Shown one piece after another: positions 8,888 to 18,016 of a DNA stretch of 63,730 bases. Numbering within the stretch: the stretch's first letter is position 1; each line of letters begins with the position of its first letter. The position numbers and the translations under genes are program-made. The notes below the pieces were generated by a model, which made no database searches, was not told the origin of the DNA, and worked only from the letters and a program-made list of their open reading frames with translations. The DNA comes from Bacillota bacterium. GTDB lineage: Bacteria > Bacillota > Clostridia > Acetivibrionales > DTU013. The DNA lies in NCBI GenBank assembly GCA_023418915.1, contig JAEZYU010000019.1, positions 1 through 63,730 on the forward strand, read 5' to 3'.

Positions 8888-10231
8888 ATGAAGAAATTAG
8901 TGGCTATTGTTCTTGTTGCGGTATTCTGTCTTACTATTGTCGGTTGCTCAAGCAGTACCGGAGATAGTAGCAATAATGCACCATCTTCTAAGCCATCGGG
9001 AACAACCGATAACTCATCAAATGCAGTGCCTTCAGAGACTGAGAAAAGCAAACCGATAACAATTTCTTTCTGGAACGGATATACAGGTCCTGATGGAGAG
9101 ATCCTGATGGAGTACATCGACAAGTTCAACAATGAGAATCCTTATGACATTACGGTAGAGATGGATATCAATGCTGAATTCCTTACAAAAATAGCGGCGG
9201 CATTTGCCGGTGGGAAGGCTCCTGATATGGTTCTTGGGCCAAGCTCCTTCAAAGATCAGTATCCCAATTATCTCATTGATATGAATGAGGTATTCAGCAC
9301 TACAAGTCTTAAAAAAGAGGATTGGGTCAGCAGCTATATCGACACCTGTTCACTCGATGATATACTCTATGTTTTACCATTGCAGATAACAGGGCGCTTT
9401 ATGTACTGGAACAAGGACCTCTTTGCAGCTGCCGGTCTTGACCCGGAAAAAGGACCGTCTTCATATGATGAGTGGGCCGAATGGGCGTCGCTCATCACGG
9501 ATAAGGACAAAAATGTATACGGATCCGGTGTGCCCTACGATAGTGTTTTCAATACAGTACATCTGCTCCAGAGGATGGGTGGACTGTTTATCGATTATGA
9601 CAGTAATAATAAGCTTACCCCAAGATTTAAGGACAACAAAGGATATGCTTATTTTCTAAATTGGTATAGCGGTATGACGAAGTCCGGTGACAATCCACTC
9701 GAGAGAGATACTGATTCCATGATGAAAGCCGGCCAGATAGGCATTACACTCAGCGGTGCGTACCTCACCACCGGCCTTGAGGATGCGGGAATTGATTACG
9801 GAATATCGCAGTTGCCATATGGTGATGGCGGAGCTCAGGAACCGAATTCGGTCGGTGGCTTGTCAGTGACGACGTCTGCCAGTGAAGAAGCGAAGCTTGC
9901 GGCATTCAGGTTTATTGAATGGTGGTATAACGGCGATGACAACACGGAAACTACAGGAATACTCAACTGGTCTCTTGCCAATGGTTATCCCTCACTATAT
10001 ATTCCGGCAATCAACGATCAGAGATACCAGTCGTCTGAAAAATTGGCTGCTATGACAAGTCCAAATGAAGATGTCATTACGACATATCTTGCTCCGAAGG
10101 AGTTCACGAAGACATTTGAACTTGTAATGGAGGTAATTGGACCCATGATAGAAACGGTTGCATCCAGTGGTACGGACGTCAATGAGGCTCTCAATGAAGC
10201 TCAGAAAAATGCCGAGGTTTTTATAAAATAG
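8888..10231 (+). CDS. ABC sugar transporter solute-binding lipoprotein (family 1)
   Basis: 447 aa. It has a lipoprotein signal peptide with lipobox at about residue 20 (TIVGC), a Ser/Asn/Thr-rich linker to about residue 55, then an SBP family 1 domain (ITISFWNGYTGPDG at its start, AAFAGGKAPDMVLG, AGQIGITLSGAY). It is membrane-anchored on the outer face and delivers an oligosaccharide to the permeases encoded next. A good Shine-Dalgarno (AGGAGG) precedes ATG 8888. The stem-loop after the gene probably keeps this transcript more abundant than that of the permeases. Confidence 0.93.
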   Translation: MKKLVAIVLVAVFCLTIVGCSSSTGDSSNNAPSSKPSGTTDNSSNAVPSETEKSKPITISFWNGYTGPDGEILMEYIDKFNNENPYDITVEMDINAEFLTKIAAAFAGGKAPDMVLGPSSFKDQYPNYLIDMNEVFSTTSLKKEDWVSSYIDTCSLDDILYVLPLQITGRFMYWNKDLFAAAGLDPEKGPSSYDEWAEWASLITDKDKNVYGSGVPYDSVFNTVHLLQRMGGLFIDYDSNNKLTPRFKDNKGYAYFLNWYSGMTKSGDNPLERDTDSMMKAGQIGITLSGAYLTTGLEDAGIDYGISQLPYGDGGAQEPNSVGGLSVTTSASEEAKLAAFRFIEWWYNGDDNTETTGILNWSLANGYPSLYIPAINDQRYQSSEKLAAMTSPNEDVITTYLAPKEFTKTFELVMEVIGPMIETVASSGTDVNEALNEAQKNAEVFIK

Positions 10232-10278
10232 GATAATAAAAGCTCTGATTTTTAGGTTTCTTGCAGCATTAACCCCAA

Positions 10279-10307
10279 GGAGACCTGGGGCAGCCCCTCA
10301 GGTCTCC
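10279..10307 (+). promoter_or_regulatory. Intercistronic stem-loop after the binding-protein gene
   Basis: GGAGACCTG at 10279-10287 pairs with CAGGTCTCC at 10299-10307, with GGGC/GCCC inside. No T-run follows, so it looks like an mRNA-stabilising or partly attenuating hairpin rather than a full terminator. Confidence 0.6.
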
Positions 10308-10342
10308 ATAGTTTATATAAATACGTGGAGGTCATTTATCTG

Positions 10343-11227
10343 ATGGTAAACAGAAAACGCTTAAGTATGACCTTAGTACCATATCTATTTATAGCTCCAA
10401 TAATTATTTTACTTTTTGTGTTCAACATACTGCCGTTACTATCAGCGTTTGTTATCAGCGGCTTCGATGTTTCTACGACATTTGGCGAGCCGAAATTCCT
10501 GGGTTTTGCGAATTTTATAGAAATATTTAGAGATTCGCGTTTTTGGAACAGCCTGATGGTCACATTGAAATGGACGGTAATGGAAGTACCACTGCAGGTC
10601 ATTCTTGCGTTACTCCTATCCGTTGCTCTCACTGAAAACAATCCATTGAATAAAATGCTGCGCGGAATATATTTTCTCCCTATAATCTGTTCGGCGACAG
10701 TGGTCGGTATCATGTGGAAGCTGATCCTGCATTCTAATGTAGGTTATATCACTTATATTCTCAATTTACTTGGACTTGGTAAGATAAATTTCATGAACTC
10801 GCCTGTGCTTACTTTTTTTGTTATCGTGTTTATGTCGCTTTGGAAAGCGTTTGGAATATCCGTTATTATTTTTGTAAGCGCAATGCAGAATGTCCCAAAG
10901 AGTCTGTACGAGGCAGCTGAAATGGATAGTGCGGGCAAAATCCGTCGATTCTTCAGCATAACGATCCCATGTATAGCACCAACACTATGGTTCATTGTCA
11001 TGACAAGACTGATAAGCTCATTCCAGGTATTCGATATCGTATATACGACGACCGGCGGCGGACCAAACTTTACTACGGAGACACTTGTTACTTATGTTTA
11101 TACACGGGCTTTTGAAGTTTACAGGATGGGTTATGCGTCTGCGGTCTCTGTATGCCTGTTCATCATGATCCTGATTATCACTATAGTCCTGTACTCGAGA
11201 ATGCTGAAACAAGAAAAAGAGTACTAG
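10343..11227 (+). CDS. ABC sugar permease, UgpA/MalF type
   Basis: About 294 aa with six membrane segments. The EAA loop that contacts the ATPase is visible as YEAAEMDSAGKIRRFFSITIP. It starts at ATG 10343 with GGAGG about 11 nt upstream; a GTG at 10325 is less likely. It pairs with the permease at 11243. No ATPase gene is present in this cluster, which is usual for Gram-positive sugar importers that share an MsmK/MsiK-type ATPase encoded elsewhere. Confidence 0.93.
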   Translation: MVNRKRLSMTLVPYLFIAPIIILLFVFNILPLLSAFVISGFDVSTTFGEPKFLGFANFIEIFRDSRFWNSLMVTLKWTVMEVPLQVILALLLSVALTENNPLNKMLRGIYFLPIICSATVVGIMWKLILHSNVGYITYILNLLGLGKINFMNSPVLTFFVIVFMSLWKAFGISVIIFVSAMQNVPKSLYEAAEMDSAGKIRRFFSITIPCIAPTLWFIVMTRLISSFQVFDIVYTTTGGGPNFTTETLVTYVYTRAFEVYRMGYASAVSVCLFIMILIITIVLYSRMLKQEKEY

Positions 11228-11242
11228 GAAGGAGGGGGAGCT

Positions 11243-12076
11243 TTGATCAAAAGAATTAAAAGTATTGCAATAAAAACTCCAATATATATTGTTCTCATTT
11301 TTCTTGCCGTTATTATCCTCATGCCAATTTTGTGGATGTTTTTAAGTTCAATAAAGCCAAAGGGTGATATTATTTCCTACCCTCCGACATTTTTCCCAGC
11401 AGAGTTCACATTCGATAATTATATAAGACTGGCCAAACGGGTCAAAATACTTTATTTTATAAAGAACTCAGTCATATATGCGATAATGTCAACTGTGCCG
11501 TCGGTGTTCCTTTGTTCTCTCGCTGGATATGCGTTTGCAAGATACCATTTCAAAGGCAGGAATGTACTGTTCATTCTTGTACTTGCGACCTTAATGATAC
11601 CATTTCAGGTCATTATGATACCGCTTTTCCTTATTGTCAGTAATCTTGGTATGTATGATACCTATTGGGGACTCATTTTACCGAAGATAGCTGTTGCGAT
11701 CTCAGTATTCCTGATGCGTTCGGCATTCACCGGGCTGCCTAAAGAGTTGGAGGAGGCGGGCCGTATCGACGGAGTTTCTGAGTTTGGTTTGTACTGGAAG
11801 ATAATGCTTCCCCAGGTAAAGGCGACATTTGTTACGCTGGTAGTCCTGGGGGTAAATGGTTCCTGGAACGACCTTATGTGGCCGCTGCTCATTACTGGCG
11901 ACATGTCAATGAGAACACTCTCAAACGGTCTTGCGATGTTTGTCGGAGCAGATACGTCAGAATACGGACCTGCATTTGCAGGGGCATTCATTTCAATCAT
12001 ACCGATGCTGATACTTTATTTGTTTGGGCAGAAGTATTTTGTAAAAGGTACCGTCACAAGCGGATTAAAGGGTTGA
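11243..12076 (+). CDS. ABC sugar permease, UgpE/MalG type
   Basis: 277 aa with six membrane segments and the EAA loop LEEAGRIDGVSEFGLYWKIM. It starts at TTG 11243, directly behind a strong GGAGGGGG Shine-Dalgarno and 15 nt after the previous stop. It forms the heterodimeric channel with the preceding permease. Confidence 0.93.
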   Translation: MIKRIKSIAIKTPIYIVLIFLAVIILMPILWMFLSSIKPKGDIISYPPTFFPAEFTFDNYIRLAKRVKILYFIKNSVIYAIMSTVPSVFLCSLAGYAFARYHFKGRNVLFILVLATLMIPFQVIMIPLFLIVSNLGMYDTYWGLILPKIAVAISVFLMRSAFTGLPKELEEAGRIDGVSEFGLYWKIMLPQVKATFVTLVVLGVNGSWNDLMWPLLITGDMSMRTLSNGLAMFVGADTSEYGPAFAGAFISIIPMLILYLFGQKYFVKGTVTSGLKG

Positions 12077-12108
12077 TATAGGATTGATATACAGAAAGGG
12101 TTTTTTAA

Positions 12109-13806
12109 ATGTCGTTATTTCATAAAATATTGCAGGATACCGGGCGGGAACTATACATCTATTATCCAGGCGAGGAAAACCGTACTCCGTTTAAAATGTG
12201 CAGTATAACGTTCTTGCTGGATCAGTGCGGAAGAAATGATGTTACAGAACTGATGAAACGATGCAGACTTGCCGAATTTGCCCATCAAAATCAGGTCGTC
12301 CTTTCTTTTCCCGTTCCGTGTGAGGGCGGATGGAACTACAAAATGGATCCGGATATGCAAGACGATGTGACGGCATTTCGTCGATTTCAGGATGAGATGA
12401 CCAAACCGGATGATTTACCGCTGGAGATGGATGCGAAAGGGATACCGACATTGAAGGCGATGATGAGTACATGGCATCTGATGAATGATACAAAGTATGT
12501 CATTGGTATCGGGACAGGTGCTTCGATGGCATATACACTTGCCGCTTGTTATCCCGACAATATCGCAGCGATACTTGCGGTTGGAGGAGAACTTGATGCT
12601 GCCGCACTGGATAAGGCTGTATATTCTCCAATACCGGTCAGTATTGCGGCGGGCGGAAAGAGGGCTGCCGACTATTTTATAAAGGCTAATTGTGCAGTGT
12701 TAATTGAAGGAAATCTCAAAAGAACGGTTTATAAGAACCGTGTAAACCCATTGCAGTGTGTAGTTCACGATCTGGTAAGCAACGAGCTGAGTAAAGAGCT
12801 GATTACTAAGGTATGGGACAGGATGTTCTCAACAGTAAGACGTCCAAATACCGGTATGCACGGCGACTGTGAGCCGCGTATGGATTTGGGAAAGGTTGGC
12901 TTCGAATATTTCATGGATATTTTGCGTCTTGATGGGAAGCCCCATACCTGGTTCATACATATGCCATCGTGCATAAAGAATGGGACTGATAAAATGATCC
13001 CGCTGATGTTGTTTTTCCATGGGGGTTCGGACAATCCTGCCGAAGCAGCTGAAATGAGTAAATTCCATGAACTTGGTGAAAAAGAAGGCTTTATTACAGT
13101 ATATCCGTGGGGCACAAACAGGTGTTCATGGAACAGTTCTATGCTGCCCGAACTTGATGATGATGTCGGCTATATCGCCGAGCTTATAAAATATATGACG
13201 GCAAATTACCCAATTGATCCCGGAAGAGTGTACTTGTCCGGATTTTCAAACGGAGCCGCACTTGCCCAGGCTGTCGCACTTGCTCATCCGGAGCTCGTGG
13301 CAGCTATTTGCCCAATCAATTCCAATTGGCCGGGAGAGAGGTTTTGTGCAAGCGAGGTAGACTGGCGCGACATCATACCCTTTGCAGAAGGAATGAAGAA
13401 GAAAATGGAGTTTGATTTTCGTATGCCGGTATGGTATACCTATGGTTCTCGAGAACCATCGTTTCCTGTGTACAATGGCAGTACGCAGCAGCATCAGTAT
13501 GATTTCTGGAAGATGTACAACAATATAGAAATCAAGCCGACACCGGAAAGGGAAAACCCGGATCCGACAGGCTGTGGTGTAAAGGGAGACAAGACTGAGC
13601 TGCTAATGCCATCCGAAATCCATCCTCATCACAGGTATGGTGTACAGCGTTTTTATTCGAGGGACGAGACACCCCTGAACCTTTATAATTATGTTGTCAT
13701 GCACGATAAGGGACACGATATAGCCCAAATGGATACAGCACTTGGATGGAATTACGTAAAACAATTTAGAAGGAACAGTAAAGGCGAACTGATATTAATC
13801 AAATAG
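12109..13806 (+). CDS. Tandem alpha/beta-hydrolase, PHB-depolymerase/feruloyl-esterase-like
   Basis: 565 aa, cytoplasmic (no signal peptide). The C-terminal half (from about residue 290) is a PHB-depolymerase-type esterase with an oxyanion-region LMLFFHGGSDNPA, the nucleophile elbow GFSNGAA and a late His (VMHDKGHDIAQM). The N-terminal half (about 20-230) seems to be a second hydrolase fold whose elbow reads GIGTGASMA: the Ser is replaced by Gly, so it should be inactive. It is in the operon with the sugar importer, followed by two more esterases, and probably removes acyl groups from imported oligosaccharides. The substrate is not deducible; acetyl, feruloyl and similar esters are possible. 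Confidence 0.78.
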   Translation: MSLFHKILQDTGRELYIYYPGEENRTPFKMCSITFLLDQCGRNDVTELMKRCRLAEFAHQNQVVLSFPVPCEGGWNYKMDPDMQDDVTAFRRFQDEMTKPDDLPLEMDAKGIPTLKAMMSTWHLMNDTKYVIGIGTGASMAYTLAACYPDNIAAILAVGGELDAAALDKAVYSPIPVSIAAGGKRAADYFIKANCAVLIEGNLKRTVYKNRVNPLQCVVHDLVSNELSKELITKVWDRMFSTVRRPNTGMHGDCEPRMDLGKVGFEYFMDILRLDGKPHTWFIHMPSCIKNGTDKMIPLMLFFHGGSDNPAEAAEMSKFHELGEKEGFITVYPWGTNRCSWNSSMLPELDDDVGYIAELIKYMTANYPIDPGRVYLSGFSNGAALAQAVALAHPELVAAICPINSNWPGERFCASEVDWRDIIPFAEGMKKKMEFDFRMPVWYTYGSREPSFPVYNGSTQQHQYDFWKMYNNIEIKPTPERENPDPTGCGVKGDKTELLMPSEIHPHHRYGVQRFYSRDETPLNLYNYVVMHDKGHDIAQMDTALGWNYVKQFRRNSKGELILIK

Positions 13807-13824
13807 CAGAAGGGAGAATTGCTT

Positions 13825-14982
13825 ATGCAATACAGGTTTAGTAAAAATGAAGCCTTGCATACAGATGCTTTGTTTTTTGATGCAGCGCACCTTAAAATGA
13901 AGCTTTTCACTGACAGCGACGGAAATACCGGACCGAGGCATACCTACGAGTATCCTGGTGTGAAAATCGAGGAAAATGGAGATGTTACATTCTGCTTTTA
14001 CGCACCGAATGCAAGGGAGGTCGCTGTTGCAGGATTTCCAGGCTCCGCTATGACAGATAAAAAGCACTATATGACTAAAGGTGCGGATGGCTATTGGCGA
14101 GTAACGGTCAGCGGCATTCCGGCTGGGTATCATTATCATGAGTATTTTGTTGACAATACCTGCGTCATGAACCCTCAGGCACCTGTTGGATATGGTTCGC
14201 ATAAGGCTGTGAATTTTTTCGACATCCCAGAGGAAAGGGATTTTTATGCGCTCAAAGATGTCCCGCATGGCACGCTGCGTGTCGAGCATTTTTTTTCATC
14301 TGTGACGGGCAGATTTAGGGATTGCTGGGTATACACACCGCCAGGGTACGATATTGATGCTGAAAAAGCATATCCTGTGCTGTATTTGCAGCATGGCGGA
14401 GGGGAGACAGAGACTGGCTGGGTATGGCAGGGAAAGATGAATTATATCATGGATAATTTACTCGCGGATAATAAATGCCGAGAGATGATTGTCGTTATGA
14501 ACTGTCTTTATTGTGTGAATGATAAAAAGGAAGAAGAGTTTCTTTCCGGTGATTTCGATTCCATGCTCATAAAGGACTGCATCCCTTTCATTGAAAGCAA
14601 ATTCAGGGTCGAGAAGGACAATCAAAGCAGAGCGATGGCAGGGCTTTCCATGGGCAGTTACCAGACTGTTATGACAACTATGCGTCATCTTGGCTATTTC
14701 CCGTATATCGGGATATTCAGCGGTGCGTTGGAAAGACGCTGGTATTGTGACTTTGACTACTATAAAAATTTTGAAGATCCGGAGGCATTCAACGAGAAGG
14801 TAAAGTTGTTCTTCTTTGGTTATGGTGAACAGGAAGAGAGGATTGTTAACGGCCTTGAGAAGGATCTGAGAAGGTTTGATGAGACCGGAATCAAATATAG
14901 CAAATTTACCTGCCCTGGGTTCCACGAATGGACAGTATGGAGGAAATGCCTTGAAAAATTTGCAGGACTTTTGTTCCGCTAA
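13825..14982 (+). CDS. CE1-like esterase with N-terminal early-set domain
   Basis: About 385 aa, no signal peptide. Residues about 35-125 form an E-set/CBM48-like Ig domain (VTFCFYAPNAREVAVAGFPG), as in XynZ-type feruloyl esterases and enterochelin esterases. The C-terminal alpha/beta hydrolase has YLQHGGGETETGW, nucleophile elbow GLSMGSYQ and a final His in GFHEWTVWR. The start is ATG 13825, 9 nt after GGGAG; the upstream TTG is too close to the ribosome site. Unlike its downstream neighbour it keeps the catalytic Ser. Its role is probably intracellular deacylation of the imported sugar. Confidence 0.82.
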   Translation: MQYRFSKNEALHTDALFFDAAHLKMKLFTDSDGNTGPRHTYEYPGVKIEENGDVTFCFYAPNAREVAVAGFPGSAMTDKKHYMTKGADGYWRVTVSGIPAGYHYHEYFVDNTCVMNPQAPVGYGSHKAVNFFDIPEERDFYALKDVPHGTLRVEHFFSSVTGRFRDCWVYTPPGYDIDAEKAYPVLYLQHGGGETETGWVWQGKMNYIMDNLLADNKCREMIVVMNCLYCVNDKKEEEFLSGDFDSMLIKDCIPFIESKFRVEKDNQSRAMAGLSMGSYQTVMTTMRHLGYFPYIGIFSGALERRWYCDFDYYKNFEDPEAFNEKVKLFFFGYGEQEERIVNGLEKDLRRFDETGIKYSKFTCPGFHEWTVWRKCLEKFAGLLFR

Positions 14983-14994
14983 AGGAGGGTTATT

Positions 14995-15849
14995 ATGGCA
15001 CTCATGAGATTTAATTTCCTGTCTGAGACATTGAGCCTTTGTGTAGATGTAACGATTACTTATCCCACTGGCAAGTTTACGTACAGTGATGATCTATCAA
15101 AAAAAGAAGTGAGACCGCAGCAAAATGGTAAAATGCCGTACAGTGGGGGAATGAAACTACAGACAGTGTATATCCTGCATGGCGGCAGCGACGACGATAC
15201 GGTACCGTATCGTTATACTAATCTTGAAAGATATGCCGAGAAGAACTGTGTCATGACTGTTGCGGCTCAGGTCAAGGACAGCTTTTATATGGACACAGCA
15301 TACGGCTATAAGTATTTTACGTTTATGACTGAAGAGCTGCCTGCAGTAATACAGGCACTTTTCGCATCATCGCCCGCAAGGGAGGACAACTTTGTTATAG
15401 GTTTTGCAATGGGAGGTAACGGCGCACTCGCACTTGCGATGAAAAGGCCGGATCTCTATTCCGCCGTTGTAGATCTGTCCGGTGGTATTGGCTGCAGTAT
15501 AGATACAGATTACTTTTTCGAAGAAATGGAAAATATACGGATGACAAGGTTGCAAAGCACGTTTGGGGATCTTGAGAAATTCAGGGGAAGCGAATATGAC
15601 ATCGGATATTATGCGAAAAAGAACATGGAAGAAAAGGTTGATATGCCGAAGCTTTTCATGGCCGTGGGTGAAAACGACTTCATAAGGGACGTCGTCAGGA
15701 AAGACAGAGATGCGCTCATTGCTCTCGGCTACGATTTCCATTATGAAGAGGCGCCGGGATTGGGCCACGAATGGGATTTCTGGGACAAATATTTTCAGAT
15801 AGCCCTTGATGAATGGCTCCCCCTTAAGCGCATGCCAATAGGGAGATAG
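14995..15849 (+). CDS. EstA/FrmB-like esterase homologue with Ser-to-Ala nucleophile
   Basis: 284 aa of the tributyrin-esterase/S-formylglutathione-hydrolase family. Conserved parts are present (TVYILHGGSDDDT, GENDFIRD with the acid, LGHEWDFWD with the His), but the nucleophile elbow reads GFAMGGNG instead of GLSMGG: the codon at the Ser position is GCA. This predicts an inactive hydrolase or a new role such as ester-sugar binding. There is no stop or frameshift, and AAAGGAGGG precedes ATG 14995, so it is expressed as a full protein. A strong terminator follows 70 bp later. Confidence 0.82.
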   Translation: MALMRFNFLSETLSLCVDVTITYPTGKFTYSDDLSKKEVRPQQNGKMPYSGGMKLQTVYILHGGSDDDTVPYRYTNLERYAEKNCVMTVAAQVKDSFYMDTAYGYKYFTFMTEELPAVIQALFASSPAREDNFVIGFAMGGNGALALAMKRPDLYSAVVDLSGGIGCSIDTDYFFEEMENIRMTRLQSTFGDLEKFRGSEYDIGYYAKKNMEEKVDMPKLFMAVGENDFIRDVVRKDRDALIALGYDFHYEEAPGLGHEWDFWDKYFQIALDEWLPLKRMPIGR

Positions 15850-15914
15850 CAGAAGCATGTAAATCGCTAATCGATTATTCGTCCTTTCCGAAGATATCGG
15901 TAAGATTATGAGAT

Positions 15915-15942
15915 AACACAACATTTCAATGTTGTGTTTTTT
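15915..15942 (+). terminator. Rho-independent terminator
   Basis: AACACAACAT at 15915-15924, 4-nt loop, ATGTTGTGTT, then TTTTC. The perfect 10-bp stem closes the LacI/ABC/esterase operon before the alpha-galactosidase gene. Confidence 0.9.
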
Positions 15943-16071
15943 CGTGTAAAGGAGCGGAGGAGTTAAGAGGAGAAACAAACTTTTCATGTAGATTTAGTAA
16001 AAATTATTTACCAGATTTATTATAACAATGCGTTATAATAGAGCTAAGTGCATTATGATGGAGGATTACAT

Positions 16072-17916
16072 ATGAACGAATTTCTACAATCAAATACACA
16101 AAGCAGCTCTATATCCGAAAGAACTACATCAAGGGCTGCGCCGGACGAGATTACGGATCCTGGCTATATGTTTCCTGCTTTCTCAAATGGCGAGGTGCTT
16201 TTGGATAAAAAGCAGGGCCGTCTCCCTTCGATGGGGTGGAACAGCTGGAACGCTTTTGGCAGTAAGAACAACGAAGTGCTTACAAAGGCAATGGCTGACG
16301 CAATTGTTATGTTAGGACTGTCAGATCTGGGATATGAGTATGTAGTGCTCGATGACGGCTGTTATAAGTCTGAACGCTTAAACGGATTACTTTCAAATAA
16401 TACTATGAAATTTCCAAACGGCTTTAAGGCATTATCTGACTATATACACAACAAGGGACTCAAATTCGGCATGTACAACGACATAGGAACAAATCTTTGT
16501 GCAGGCTCTGCGGTAGGCACCTGCGGCTATGAGGATGTCGATACAAGGTCGTATATTGACTGGGGAGTTGACTTTTTAAAGGTTGATAACTGCTACTACC
16601 TTTGGGACAATGCAACGTTCTCAGATCCGACGAATGCAAAATACACCTATGCTCCAAATATCAGAAGCATAACAGTATCGGGTGAAGGACTGAAAACAAC
16701 CTTAAATGCAGTAAAGGATGGTGTGCTTTTAGGTCAGGGCGCATCAAAAAGCAGAGGCGACTATGTATCTAATATTGGTACCTTTGACGGAACAAACGTG
16801 GGTATAACACCTGCCGGTGACCGCTGGTGTGAGCTTCAGTTTACTGTAGATGCGCCTGCTGCCGGAGAATATGCCATAACCGCTAATTATGCAAGCGGTG
16901 AGGAGGTTGGCACAGGACGCTGGCTTCAGCTTGCAGTAGGAAACGCAGATAATGAAACTCGGTTTTTTGACGATATGCTTCCTCTTACAGAAAGTACAAC
17001 TTACTTTACAGATTCGCAAGAAATAACTGTATCTTTAGATGAAGGAGAAAATTTCATACGACTTATGAACCACAGAAGGCAGGAAAATACCCTTAATTCA
17101 TATGCAGCATTGCTTGATGGCTTGAACAAGGCTGACCCTGATCATGATGTTGTACTATCGATCTGTGAATGGGGCAAGACACAGCCGCATAACTGGGGAT
17201 ATAAGGTTGGAGACTCATGGCGTATCCTGAATGATATAACCTTCAGTGTCGGATCTGACGGAAATCCGGGCTCGGCTGCATGGAGCTCAAACAATACCGC
17301 AAGTATAACCTCACAGTATAATAAGGCGGTTATTATGGACGAGTTTGCCGGACTTGACAAGGGGTGGAACGATCCTGATATGCTGGTGATTGGTATGGAC
17401 GGAATTACAAATACCATGAGTAAGACTCATATGACTATGTGGTGTATGATGAATTCTCCAATCATGCTTGGAATGGATCTAAGACGGGTTACAAGGGGTG
17501 ATGAGCTTTGGCAGATAATTGCGAACAAAGGTGTGATCGCATTGAATCAGGATGCGCTGGGTGTCCAGGCAAAAAGAATCTACTGCTCTGCGGACAATTC
17601 CAATCCTGATACAGCATATATCACTAATAACAATCGTGTTGATATTCTTGTAAAGCCTCTTGCAAACGGAGATATAGCACTGTCCTTCATAAATCTCAGC
17701 GACTCAAGAGATGGAAAGGAGTATTCGGTCGATGTAAGACGTATTATCGATTATATCGGGCATAAAATGGTTAATGCAGATGAGTTTCAAAATGCAGTAA
17801 GCTACTACATAACGGACTTATGGACAGGTGAGGATACAACGAACACTTCAAGGACTTTCTCTGTTGCAGGTATTGACGCCTATGATAATGTTACCCTAAG
17901 AGTTTCTCCTATTTAG
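16072..17916 (+). CDS. GH27 alpha-galactosidase with inserted beta-sandwich (CBM-like) domain
   Basis: 614 aa. The GH27 TIM barrel starts at about residue 52 (SMGWNSWNAFG). The nucleophile Asp is in DFLKVDNCYY (about residue 170) and the acid/base Asp in GWNDPDMLVIG (about 440). Between them, about residues 195-340, a CBM35/CBM6-like beta-sandwich is inserted (DRWCELQFTVDAPAAGEYAI, EGENFIRLMNHR). A C-terminal beta domain follows. No signal peptide, so the enzyme acts inside the cell on imported galactosides. The start is ATG 16072 with GGAGG; TATAAT at 16034-16039 suggests its own promoter after the upstream terminator. Confidence 0.9.
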   Translation: MNEFLQSNTQSSSISERTTSRAAPDEITDPGYMFPAFSNGEVLLDKKQGRLPSMGWNSWNAFGSKNNEVLTKAMADAIVMLGLSDLGYEYVVLDDGCYKSERLNGLLSNNTMKFPNGFKALSDYIHNKGLKFGMYNDIGTNLCAGSAVGTCGYEDVDTRSYIDWGVDFLKVDNCYYLWDNATFSDPTNAKYTYAPNIRSITVSGEGLKTTLNAVKDGVLLGQGASKSRGDYVSNIGTFDGTNVGITPAGDRWCELQFTVDAPAAGEYAITANYASGEEVGTGRWLQLAVGNADNETRFFDDMLPLTESTTYFTDSQEITVSLDEGENFIRLMNHRRQENTLNSYAALLDGLNKADPDHDVVLSICEWGKTQPHNWGYKVGDSWRILNDITFSVGSDGNPGSAAWSSNNTASITSQYNKAVIMDEFAGLDKGWNDPDMLVIGMDGITNTMSKTHMTMWCMMNSPIMLGMDLRRVTRGDELWQIIANKGVIALNQDALGVQAKRIYCSADNSNPDTAYITNNNRVDILVKPLANGDIALSFINLSDSRDGKEYSVDVRRIIDYIGHKMVNADEFQNAVSYYITDLWTGEDTTNTSRTFSVAGIDAYDNVTLRVSPI

Positions 17917-18016
17917 GAAGACTGACGGGATTATACATTCTGTTTCTGTGATATTTGAGAACTACACATGGATGGAAGACTTGTAAGTCTTTGTATTATT
18001 TAATAGGATCTTTAGT

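Noticed and set aside
7618..17916. Possibility that an ATPase gene of the sugar importer is hidden in the esterase locus
   Set aside because: No Walker A/LSGGQ pattern appears in any frame of this region; a shared ATPase elsewhere is more likely.
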